From Mediterranea massiliensis (GTDB taxonomy: Bacteria > Bacteroidota > Bacteroidia > Bacteroidales > Bacteroidaceae), in contig NZ_LT635838.1 in the NCBI RefSeq assembly GCF_900128475.1, positions 207,803 through 271,802 on the forward strand: a DNA stretch of 64,000 nt, given 5' to 3'. Below the pieces are notes generated by a model. That model searched no databases, was not told the DNA's origin, and saw only the letters and a list, made by a program, of their open reading frames with translations. Made by a program: the position numbers and the translations under genes. The number at the start of each line of letters is the position of its first letter. The first letter of the stretch is position 1. This document shows positions 54,294-61,701 of the stretch, piece after piece.

Positions 54294-54300
54294 GGATAAT

Positions 54301-54378
54301 GGAGAATTGAAAATGGAAAATTGCCTGCGAAATCGCAAGGCTATTAATTCTCCATTTTCCATTCTCAATTTTCAATTA
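54301..54378. repeat. low-complexity palindromic element between ilvD and ilvB
   Basis: ggagaattgaaaatggaaaa on the left is complementary to attttccattctcaatt-type sequence on the right, around a loop with cgaaatcgcaag. It occupies most of the 82-bp ilvD-ilvB gap, so it is transcribed within the operon. Same style as 445-537. Confidence 0.65.
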
Positions 54379-56175
54379 TATAATTCTCACCGCTCCCTTG
54401 TCTGCCGAGCTCACCAGGCTGGCGTATGCCTTCAGCGCCTTGGACACCTCGCGGTTGCGGGTGACAGGCGTCATGGGGCGGGCTGCCAGTTCGGCATCGG
54501 TCAGCCGGACGTTGATGGTGCGGTTCGGGATATCTATCTCAATGATGTCGCCGTCCACCAGCTTGCCGATGTTACCACCTGCTGCCGCTTCGGGCGAGAT
54601 GTGGCCGATGCTCAGGCCCGACGTGCCGCCGCTGAAGCGTCCATCAGTGATGAGGGCACACTCCTTGCCCAGGTGGCGCGACTTGATATAAGAGGTGGGA
54701 TAGAGCATCTCCTGCATACCGGGACCACCCTTGGGGCCTTCGTGGGTGATGACCACCACATCGCCGCTCTGCACCTTGCCGCCCAGAATACCTTCGCAGG
54801 CAGCTTCCTGTGAGTCGAATACTTTGGCAGGGCCTGTGAACTTCCAGATGCTTTCGTCCACACCGGCGGTCTTCACTACGCAACCGTCCTGGGCAATGTT
54901 ACCCTTCAGCACGGCCAGTCCGCCGTCCTTGCTGTAGGCATGCTCCAGGTCGCGGATGCAACCTTCGGCACGGTCGGTGTCATATTCCTTATAATAGTTG
55001 TCCTGCGAACCCAGCGTCAGGTTGAACTTGCCGCCAGGGGCGCTGGCGTATTTCTTCAGCGCCTTCTTGCAGACATTGGGGCTGGTAATGCAATACTGGT
55101 CTATCTCTTCGGCGAGTGTCATGCCGTCCACGCGCTTCACGCTGGTATCCACCAGACCACCCTTGGCCAGCTCGGCCATGATGGACACGATGCCGCCCGC
55201 CCGGTTCACGTCCTGTACATGGTACTTCTGCGTGTTGGGCGCCACCTTGCAGAGGCAGGGCGTCTTGCGCGACAGCATGTCGATGTCTTCCATCTTGAAG
55301 TCGGCTCCCGCCTCGTGGGCCACGGCCAGCAGGTGGAGCACCGTGTTGGTCGAACCGCCCATGGCGATGTCCAGCGTCATGGCGTTGAGGAAAGCCTCGC
55401 GGGTGGCGATGCTGCGGGGCAACACGCTCTCGTCGCCGTCCTCATAGTATTTGTAGGCATTCTCCACAATCAGCTTGGCGGCATCCTTGAAGAGCTTCTT
55501 TCGGTTCTCGTGTGTAGCCACGATGGTGCCGTTGCCCGGCAGGGCCAAGCCGATGGCCTCGTTCAGACAGTTCATGGAGTTGGCGGTGAACATGCCCGAA
55601 CAGCATCCGCACGTGGGGCAGGCATGCTGCTCAATCTTGGCCACGTCGTCGTCGCTCACCGTCGTGTCGGCCGATTTGATCATGGCGTCTATCAGGTCGA
55701 GGTGCTGCCCCTTCCATTCGCCCGCCTCCATCGGTCCGCCCGAAACGAAGACGGTGGGGATGTTCAGGCGCATGGCGGCCATGAGCATGCCCGGCGTTAT
55801 CTTGTCGCAGTTGCTGATGCACACCATGGCGTCGGCCTTGTGGGCGTTGACCATATACTCCACGCTGTCGGCAATGATGTCGCGCGAAGGCAGGGAGTAG
55901 AGCATGCCGTCGTGTCCCATGGCGATGCCGTCGTCGATGGCGATGGTGTTGAACTCGGCGGCAAAGCAGCCCAGCTTTTCAATCTCTTCCTTGACATACT
56001 GGCCGATTTCGTGCAGGTGGACGTGTCCCGGCACAAACTGCGTGAACGAGTTGACGATAGCGATGATGGGCTTTCCCATCTGCTCGCGCTTCATGCCGTT
56101 GGCCACCCACAACGCACGTGCCCCGGCCATGCGGCGGCCCTGCGTACTGAACGAACTGCATAACTGGTGTTTCAT
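54376..56175 (-). CDS. ilvD: dihydroxy-acid dehydratase
   Basis: 599 residues from ATG 56175 ([18 protein letters not shown]). Iron-sulfur cysteines in [16 protein letters not shown] and [17 protein letters not shown], plus [20 protein letters not shown]. It turns the dihydroxy acid into the 2-keto acid. A longer in-frame start at 56262 lies inside the attenuator hairpin and is rejected. The true start has a clear aaaggag Shine-Dalgarno 11 bp upstream, unusual for this phylum. First structural gene of the ilv operon. Confidence 0.95.
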   Translation of the reverse strand: MKHQLCSSFSTQGRRMAGARALWVANGMKREQMGKPIIAIVNSFTQFVPGHVHLHEIGQYVKEEIEKLGCFAAEFNTIAIDDGIAMGHDGMLYSLPSRDIIADSVEYMVNAHKADAMVCISNCDKITPGMLMAAMRLNIPTVFVSGGPMEAGEWKGQHLDLIDAMIKSADTTVSDDDVAKIEQHACPTCGCCSGMFTANSMNCLNEAIGLALPGNGTIVATHENRKKLFKDAAKLIVENAYKYYEDGDESVLPRSIATREAFLNAMTLDIAMGGSTNTVLHLLAVAHEAGADFKMEDIDMLSRKTPCLCKVAPNTQKYHVQDVNRAGGIVSIMAELAKGGLVDTSVKRVDGMTLAEEIDQYCITSPNVCKKALKKYASAPGGKFNLTLGSQDNYYKEYDTDRAEGCIRDLEHAYSKDGGLAVLKGNIAQDGCVVKTAGVDESIWKFTGPAKVFDSQEAACEGILGGKVQSGDVVVITHEGPKGGPGMQEMLYPTSYIKSRHLGKECALITDGRFSGGTSGLSIGHISPEAAAGGNIGKLVDGDIIEIDIPNRTINVRLTDAELAARPMTPVTRNREVSKALKAYASLVSSADKGAVRII

Positions 56176-56199
56176 CTTTGTTGTTCTCCTTTCAATGAA

Positions 56200-56229
56200 A
56201 AAGCCCTTCTCGTTGGTGAGAAAGGCTTT
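56200..56229 (-). terminator. ilv attenuator terminator hairpin
   Basis: On the minus strand aaagcctttctc pairs with gagaagggcttt (12 bp, one G-U) around a 6-nt loop and runs into five T. It lies just before ilvD. The 5' arm (cctttctcac; plus-strand 56216-56225) is exactly complementary over 10 nt to gtgagaaagg at the leader stop codon (56266-56275), giving an alternative antiterminator. Confidence 0.85.
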
Positions 56230-56271
56230 ACTAATTATCTTCTGACGTATGGATACATACACGAACCTTTC

Positions 56272-56346
56272 TCACGCTCTTGATTTCAAGACCACGACGC
56301 GAATAATATGCAGGACTGCCAGGTTAATGGATGTATGTAGCATCAT
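56272..56346 (-). CDS. ilv leader peptide (attenuation)
   Basis: 24 codons plus TGA, starting ATG ATG CTA. Eleven residues are Leu, Ile or Val: L3, I7, L9, V11, L12, I14, I15, V17, V18, V19, L20, with the dense run IIRVVVL just before the end. It starts ~50 nt after the predicted transcription start. The stop codon overlaps the antiterminator strand, so a ribosome reaching the stop covers it and lets the terminator form, while one stalled in the Val/Leu run leaves it free. Classical BCAA-sensing layout. Confidence 0.85.
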   Translation of the reverse strand: MMLHTSINLAVLHIIRVVVLKSRA

Positions 56347-56403
56347 AAGTTTCTTCTTTTTATAATATTGACAAATAGATTATCTTTATCGTTTAACGTG
56401 ATG

Positions 56404-56434
56404 CAAAGGTAAGGGCTTTTTTATAATATCCAAA
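56404..56434 (-). promoter_or_regulatory. ilv operon promoter
   Basis: Minus-strand -33 TTTG at 56431-56434, 19-bp spacer, and -7 box TACCTTTG at 56404-56411. Both elements match the Bacteroides consensus exactly. Start point expected near 56397. Confidence 0.8.
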
Positions 56435-56629
56435 CAGTTTGAAGAAAAAAATCATATTTTTCTGTAGAATCGTAAGAAAAGCAAGAAAAAAAGTCTCCTT
56501 TTATCATCAGAAAATGCTTCAAGGCAACTCTATACCTATCTTTTTTTAGAGAGAGTGAACCATCTTTCTCCCTACCTGACGGCACAACATCCTCCACTCT
56601 CCCGCGAGTCATTATTTTTGTTTATCCGC

Positions 56630-56734
56630 AATAAACCGTCAGTTTAACAGCAATAAACTGATAGTTTAAACGGATTAAACTGACAGTTTAAAGCGACTAA
56701 ACTAAAAGTTTAAAACGACTAAACTGGAATAAAC
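56630..56734. repeat. five 22-bp tandem repeats with aaactgacagttt core
   Basis: Units start at 56630, 56652, 56674, 56696 and 56718 (last one partial). Each contains a near-palindrome aaact(g/a)(a/n)(c/t/a)agttt, most perfect in aaactgacagttt, followed by aa(a/c)(c/g)(g/a)-type spacer. It lies in the 380-bp gap between the ilv promoter and the GH2 terminator; between 56435 and 56629 I see nothing else. Confidence 0.85.
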
Positions 56735-56738
56735 AAAA

Positions 56739-56768
56739 AGAGGACCGGCTACCTGCGTCCGATCCTCT
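56739..56768 (-). terminator. intrinsic terminator of the GH operon
   Basis: On the minus strand agaggatcgg pairs with ccggtcctct (one G-U) around a 10-nt loop, followed by ttttgttt. It lies 26 bp after the GH2 stop and directly before the 22-bp repeat array. Confidence 0.8.
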
Positions 56769-56794
56769 TCTGCCTAACAAAAAACCTTTGAAAT

Positions 56795-58927
56795 TTACCA
56801 GCCGGCGTGTTCCTTCTTATGTTCGTAAGAGTCGGCCTGGCGTACACGGTCACCATTATAGTTCCATACGATTTCGTCGGTATATTCCTTGCCATCGGAG
56901 GTGATGACGGCCTTGAGCACGTTGCACCCTTCGGCCAGGGTCACCTTGTCGAAAACGTAGTGGACATCGGTATAGCCCTTGCGGATGCCTTCCAGCTCCT
57001 GGCCGTTCAGATAAACGCGGGGCGTGCCGAGGTTAGAGTAAACAGTCACGGAAGTCTCCTTGCGCTCGCGCTCCGTGTTGCGGCGCTGCGTCAGGTAGAG
57101 TACAGGTTCTTTGCTCCAGTTGGCCTTGTACCAGTAGAAAGAGTCCTTGCGCGTCTTGCGGTCGAAGGTAATAAGGCCCTTCATGTTGCGCGCATCCACA
57201 CCGCCACGCTTCCATAGGGGCACGGCGAAGTCGAACATGTTCCACAGGTAGGATGCCAGGATATAGGGATGCTGGGCAATGATACTCCACTGGTACTCGT
57301 GTGTCTTGGTCTGGAAAGTCTCGGGATAGAAGTCGCTGCCCCAGTTCAGGGCGTCACCCAGTATCTCCGTCTGATGCTCGATGTTGGCGTCCGCGCCATA
57401 TTCGGTCAGCATCAGCCGTTGCCAGGGATATTCCTTCTCCATCTTCTCGACCCAGGGCTTGATGTCCTGTATCTTCTTCTCGTACCAGCCGAAGTAGCGG
57501 TTCATGCCCTGTATATCAGTATTCTCGTTGACAGGATGCTCCACATGGCCGTAGCCATTGACGGCCACCGTATAGCGGTCGGGGTCCTCGAGCTTGCAGA
57601 GGTCGTGGACAGACTGCGTGAGCGCCGCCGTATAACCGTGCGGATGATAGACTTCGTTATGGATGCCCCACACGTAGATGGAGGGGTGGTTGAAGCTCTG
57701 GCGTATCAGCTCGCGCATCTGCTGGTGGACGTTGTCCCACTCCTGCCCCGTGACGCGGTTCACGAAAGGAATCTCGGCCCAGATGACGAGGCCCAGCGTG
57801 TCGCAACGCGAGTAGATGTAGTCCGACTGCTGGTAGTGGGCGAAGCGCACGGTCGTGGCTCCCACCTCCATAATCTGCGCCAGGTCGAAGTCGTGCTCCT
57901 TGTTGGTCAGCGCACTGCCCAGTCCCCACCAGTCCTGATGACGGGTAACGCCGTACATGGGGTACTTCTTGCCGTTCAGAAAAAAGCCCTTGCCGGCTAT
58001 GGCTTCGTACTTGCGCAAGCCCAGGGGCTGCACCACCTCGTCGATGACCTGCCCATCCTGCTTCAGGCGCGACACTACCTTATAGAGATAAGGGTCCTCG
58101 CGTCCCTGCCACAGGTGGGGATTGCTGATCTTGAAATGGGAGACATAGCTCTGCACACCCTGAGGTGTCAGGTCGAAAGACTGGCGATGCGTCTTGACCA
58201 GCTTACCTTCGCGGGTATAGATAGTATTCTCCAACTCCAAAGGAACCGGCGCCAACGTGGCATTGTCCAGCTTCACCTTGACAGACACCTCGGCCGACTT
58301 CTTCGACACATTCTTCTGCGTGATATATACACCCGGCGATGCGCAGTCGTTCACCACGATGTTGCAGGGCTCGGTCACCACCAGCCATACAGGGCGGTAG
58401 ATGCCGCCATAGACACCGAACAGGCCATGGTTGACCGGTATCACGTCGGGCCGCGCCGTATTGTCGGCCTTCACCACGATTTCATTCTCCTCACCATACT
58501 TGACCTGTGCGTCGATTTCGCAGACGAAAGCCGAATAGGCCCCCTTATGCGTCCCCACCAGATAGCCGTTAACATAGACCTCGGCACAAGAGCCCACGCC
58601 TTCGAAGCGCAGGAAGATGCGCTTGCCTTCCAGTGACTTGGGGAAGACATGCTGTTTCCGATAATAGGCCACGCCGGCATAGAAGCTGTTAGTCTTCTTC
58701 TGCATGTCGTCCGCATTCCAGGTGTGGGGCACGGTCACCTTCTCCCAGTCGGCATTCCACTTGGCCGCCACCTGCATGGCATCCGCCGCAAACGGCCCTT
58801 TCTTGAATTCCCATCCGTCGTTGAACGACGTCACATCGCGGGCTTCCGCCTTCGGTGCAAAGCCCAGCAAGCATATCAGCCATACGACTGACAGCAATAT
58901 AGTCTTCTTTATTATCTGTGTTTTCAT
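56795..58927 (-). CDS. GH2 beta-galactosidase-type glycoside hydrolase
   Basis: 710 residues, signal peptide (TILLSVVWLICLLGFAPKAEA). Order: sugar-binding jelly roll (about 30-200; SFYAGVAYYRKQHVFP, FEGVGSCAEVYVNG), immunoglobulin-like domain, TIM barrel with acid/base in YVWGIHNEVYHP (~E424) and nucleophile in LMLTEYGADANIEH (~E511), and a short C-terminal DUF4982-like strand domain. Activity may be beta-galactosidase or beta-glucuronidase. It is the last gene of an operon with GH105 and GH29. Confidence 0.88.
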   Translation of the reverse strand: MKTQIIKKTILLSVVWLICLLGFAPKAEARDVTSFNDGWEFKKGPFAADAMQVAAKWNADWEKVTVPHTWNADDMQKKTNSFYAGVAYYRKQHVFPKSLEGKRIFLRFEGVGSCAEVYVNGYLVGTHKGAYSAFVCEIDAQVKYGEENEIVVKADNTARPDVIPVNHGLFGVYGGIYRPVWLVVTEPCNIVVNDCASPGVYITQKNVSKKSAEVSVKVKLDNATLAPVPLELENTIYTREGKLVKTHRQSFDLTPQGVQSYVSHFKISNPHLWQGREDPYLYKVVSRLKQDGQVIDEVVQPLGLRKYEAIAGKGFFLNGKKYPMYGVTRHQDWWGLGSALTNKEHDFDLAQIMEVGATTVRFAHYQQSDYIYSRCDTLGLVIWAEIPFVNRVTGQEWDNVHQQMRELIRQSFNHPSIYVWGIHNEVYHPHGYTAALTQSVHDLCKLEDPDRYTVAVNGYGHVEHPVNENTDIQGMNRYFGWYEKKIQDIKPWVEKMEKEYPWQRLMLTEYGADANIEHQTEILGDALNWGSDFYPETFQTKTHEYQWSIIAQHPYILASYLWNMFDFAVPLWKRGGVDARNMKGLITFDRKTRKDSFYWYKANWSKEPVLYLTQRRNTERERKETSVTVYSNLGTPRVYLNGQELEGIRKGYTDVHYVFDKVTLAEGCNVLKAVITSDGKEYTDEIVWNYNGDRVRQADSYEHKKEHAGW

Positions 58928-58942
58928 GGTCTTCTATTTAAC

Positions 58943-60067
58943 TTAATCAGCACTTTCTGCTAAACGACAAATCTGACATCCTGCCATCAGGAAAGCACCT
59001 ACGCCATAGACTTCAGTCATATCGCGGGTCACCTTACGCGGGTCGGCACCGATAGGTTGAACATATCCCAACTTACCGTCGGCATCGACAGCATCAACCA
59101 ATGCCTTCCAGCCCTTTGCTACAACTGGCAGGAATGTAGCTTTATCGAGTAATCCCTCGTTAACTCCATAAGCCAAAGCATAGACGATGAAACCTGTAGC
59201 ACTTGTCTCGGGCGAAGGATAAGATTCAGGATCGAGCAGGCTGGCATGCCAATATCCGTCCGGACTTTGCAAGCCGGCTACACGAGTGGCCAGTGTGACA
59301 AACAGGTCTTGGTAGAATTTGCGCGAAGGTTCGTCACCAGGAAGCGCCTGAAGAATCTCGGCCAATCCTCCCAAGACCCAACCGTTACCCCGTCCCCAAA
59401 ACACCTTTTTACCATTGGCTTCCCGCTTGTCAAAATAACGGCGGTCACGGTAGAACATTTGTTCCTCTTTGTCATACAAGTAATCGTAGGTAGCCTTATA
59501 TTCCCTATTCAAAAAGTTCAGATACTTCTTGTCAAGCGTTTGTGCATAGAGCTTGGCATAGACGGGAGGTGCCATAAACAGTGCGTCGCACCAAGACCAG
59601 CGGCTCAACGTTTCCATACGACTATAATCCAACTCCAAACTTGTTTCAGGCAGATTGTCCACCACCCAATTGGCACGCGCCATCACAGGAGCTATCATCT
59701 TTATCTCACCATACTTCCGATACAAGTCAATAAACGATTGCCCTACAGCTATGAAATCTGCATGATACATCCACTTACCTACTTGAAAATGATTCTTCCG
59801 ACCAATACGGAGTAACCATTGATAGTAAGAACTGTCACCGCCTTCCTTTTCCGTCAGTTCGGCCCAGTCTATCATCCCCATATAAAGTGCTGCGTGGGTC
59901 CAGTCCAGATCATCGTGTTCGGCCTCTTTATTAGGATTGGCTATTTGCCAATCAGCTACCCGTTTCATCCAAGATTTCACTTCAGCTTTGTCAAATTTAG
60001 GCTGAGCTACCATCTGTGAAACTGTAACTAGCCACAAGATTACACATAAACTTATACTTTTCATCAT
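58943..60067 (-). CDS. GH105 (GH88-like) unsaturated uronyl hydrolase
   Basis: 374 residues with a signal peptide (SLCVILWLVTVSQMVAQ). (alpha/alpha)6 barrel; family landmarks are VLGGLAEILQALP after WGRGNGW (~226-232), LDWTHAALYMGMIDWAEL near 53-70 and ETSATGFIVYALAYGVNEG. Enzymes of this kind remove 4,5-unsaturated uronic acids left by polysaccharide lyases, or act as glucuronidases. It precedes GH2 by 15 bp. Confidence 0.88.
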   Translation of the reverse strand: MMKSISLCVILWLVTVSQMVAQPKFDKAEVKSWMKRVADWQIANPNKEAEHDDLDWTHAALYMGMIDWAELTEKEGGDSSYYQWLLRIGRKNHFQVGKWMYHADFIAVGQSFIDLYRKYGEIKMIAPVMARANWVVDNLPETSLELDYSRMETLSRWSWCDALFMAPPVYAKLYAQTLDKKYLNFLNREYKATYDYLYDKEEQMFYRDRRYFDKREANGKKVFWGRGNGWVLGGLAEILQALPGDEPSRKFYQDLFVTLATRVAGLQSPDGYWHASLLDPESYPSPETSATGFIVYALAYGVNEGLLDKATFLPVVAKGWKALVDAVDADGKLGYVQPIGADPRKVTRDMTEVYGVGAFLMAGCQICRLAESAD

Positions 60068-60158
60068 ACTAAATGTTTTTCTTTAGATATCAACTATATA
60101 TAAATCAGGTTAGAAGTTCTCTTTTTCTTAAAATAAAAACGGACTCAATATATTACAA

Positions 60159-61604
60159 TCAAGTCAAAGCATCCCGATATTTGTCCGTTTCTGACGTTTT
60201 TTCTTTTGTTTCAAGTTTAATGACAAACGGTTCACCCGGATCTTTATCCGGCATATCCACATTGTATTCGTTACGAGCAGTTTCGGTGATTTTCACATCC
60301 TTCCCTCCATTTACAGTCACTGCCTTAACAATTTCAGTACCAACAGGAGTCTTTACAACCAAATGCTTGGAATAAGGAGGATTGAACACAACCATATATA
60401 CATCCTTGCCCTTGCGGGTGTAGTATCCCCACGCCTGCTTCTCCCAGCCGGAATAGTCGCAACCATAGATACACTCGCCATACTTCTTCATCCAGCGGCC
60501 GATGCTTTCTGCCAGCTGCTTCTCTTCGGGACGGAAATCACCGTCAGGCTGGGGACCGAAGTTCACCACCATGTTACCTCCCATCGAAACGGCATGGACA
60601 ATGCGCTCCAACACCTCCAACGGAGTCTTTACATAACTTAACGACCAGTCTTTGTGATATCCCCACTGATTTTCGGGTACGGTCATACAAGCTTCCCAGT
60701 CCCAACGGGTCACCTTCAAGTCCTTCACAGGATCGGGCAAACGACGTTCATACCCCGACTCATAATCCCCCATCAGATGTCCGTTACTATCGAAATGACG
60801 TTTACCATAATCATCAGCACGTAAACGACTGTTGATAGTAACGCCCGGAACCAGTTCCTTCAACATCTTCTCGACATGAGCTGTCCACCAGCCGTTTTTC
60901 TTAATGCTGGCATCCCACGTTCCATCAAACCAAAAGTCTTTGACGGTGGGATAGCGGGTAGCCAGTTCCTTCAGCTGGTTGTCCGTGAACTCCAGGAAAC
61001 GGCTGAACGCCTCCTCATCCTCCTTCGACTTGATGTCATAGCGATAGTCAGGATGGCTCCAATCCATCACCGAGAAATAGAAATGCACGTCGATGCCTTC
61101 ATCGTTATAAGCCTTCACCAGTTCGCCCAAAATATCTTTCTTATAAGGCGTATTGGCAACCGTATATTTCGTATATTTACTGGGCCAAAGACAAAATCCT
61201 TCGTGATGCTTGGTAGTAATCTTTACATACTTCACTCCCATTTGTTTGGCCATCTTCGCCCAAGCCCTGGCATCAAAGTTTTGTGGATTCCATTGGTCCA
61301 TCAGCTTCATCCATTCCTCTGAAGGTACCTTTGCCCATGCCTTCAACCATTCAGCTGCACCATTATATACTTTTCCATTCCATTCTCCACCAGGAATAGC
61401 ATAAAGCCCCCAATGTATAAAAGCACCCAACCTATTGTCACGGAACTTCCGCATAGCAGCATCGCTACGCTTTCCTAAACGATCGGCTCCATACTTTAAC
61501 TGGATTTCCTGATCGGCAGGCAATAGTGTCGTCCGATCCTGTGCATGGACACTTCCGACGCAATAAAAGTAACTACAAAATAAAATTGCCCAAAGCTTAT
61601 TCAT
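60159..61604 (-). CDS. GH29 alpha-L-fucosidase
   Basis: 481 residues, signal peptide ending SVHAQ. Landmarks: FIHWGLYAIPGGEWNG, TKHHEGFCLWPSKYTKY (HHxGF, substrate binding) and WFDGTWDAS with the catalytic nucleophile Asp near residue 223. Removes fucose from glycans by retention. First gene of the GH operon after a 97-bp gap from the regulator; together with GH2 and GH105 it suggests a fucosylated, uronic-acid-containing plant or host glycan. Confidence 0.92.
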   Translation of the reverse strand: MNKLWAILFCSYFYCVGSVHAQDRTTLLPADQEIQLKYGADRLGKRSDAAMRKFRDNRLGAFIHWGLYAIPGGEWNGKVYNGAAEWLKAWAKVPSEEWMKLMDQWNPQNFDARAWAKMAKQMGVKYVKITTKHHEGFCLWPSKYTKYTVANTPYKKDILGELVKAYNDEGIDVHFYFSVMDWSHPDYRYDIKSKEDEEAFSRFLEFTDNQLKELATRYPTVKDFWFDGTWDASIKKNGWWTAHVEKMLKELVPGVTINSRLRADDYGKRHFDSNGHLMGDYESGYERRLPDPVKDLKVTRWDWEACMTVPENQWGYHKDWSLSYVKTPLEVLERIVHAVSMGGNMVVNFGPQPDGDFRPEEKQLAESIGRWMKKYGECIYGCDYSGWEKQAWGYYTRKGKDVYMVVFNPPYSKHLVVKTPVGTEIVKAVTVNGGKDVKITETARNEYNVDMPDKDPGEPFVIKLETKEKTSETDKYRDALT

Positions 61605-61701
61605 AATATGCGATAAAAGTTTCTGGATGCAAAAAAAGCCAATTTCAGCCGTGAAGGCTTACTCTATTCGCCATTTGTTTTATCCAAATCGCTTATTCGC
61701 T

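Noticed and set aside
54293-54368. N-terminal extension of IlvB
   Set aside because: Encoded by the palindromic gap repeat and absent from the family's usual N-terminus.
56421-56612. 63-codon minus-strand open frame between ilv promoter and GH2
   Set aside because: It covers the ilv -33 element, has no recognisable features and biased Lys/Phe content typical of AT-rich noncoding DNA.
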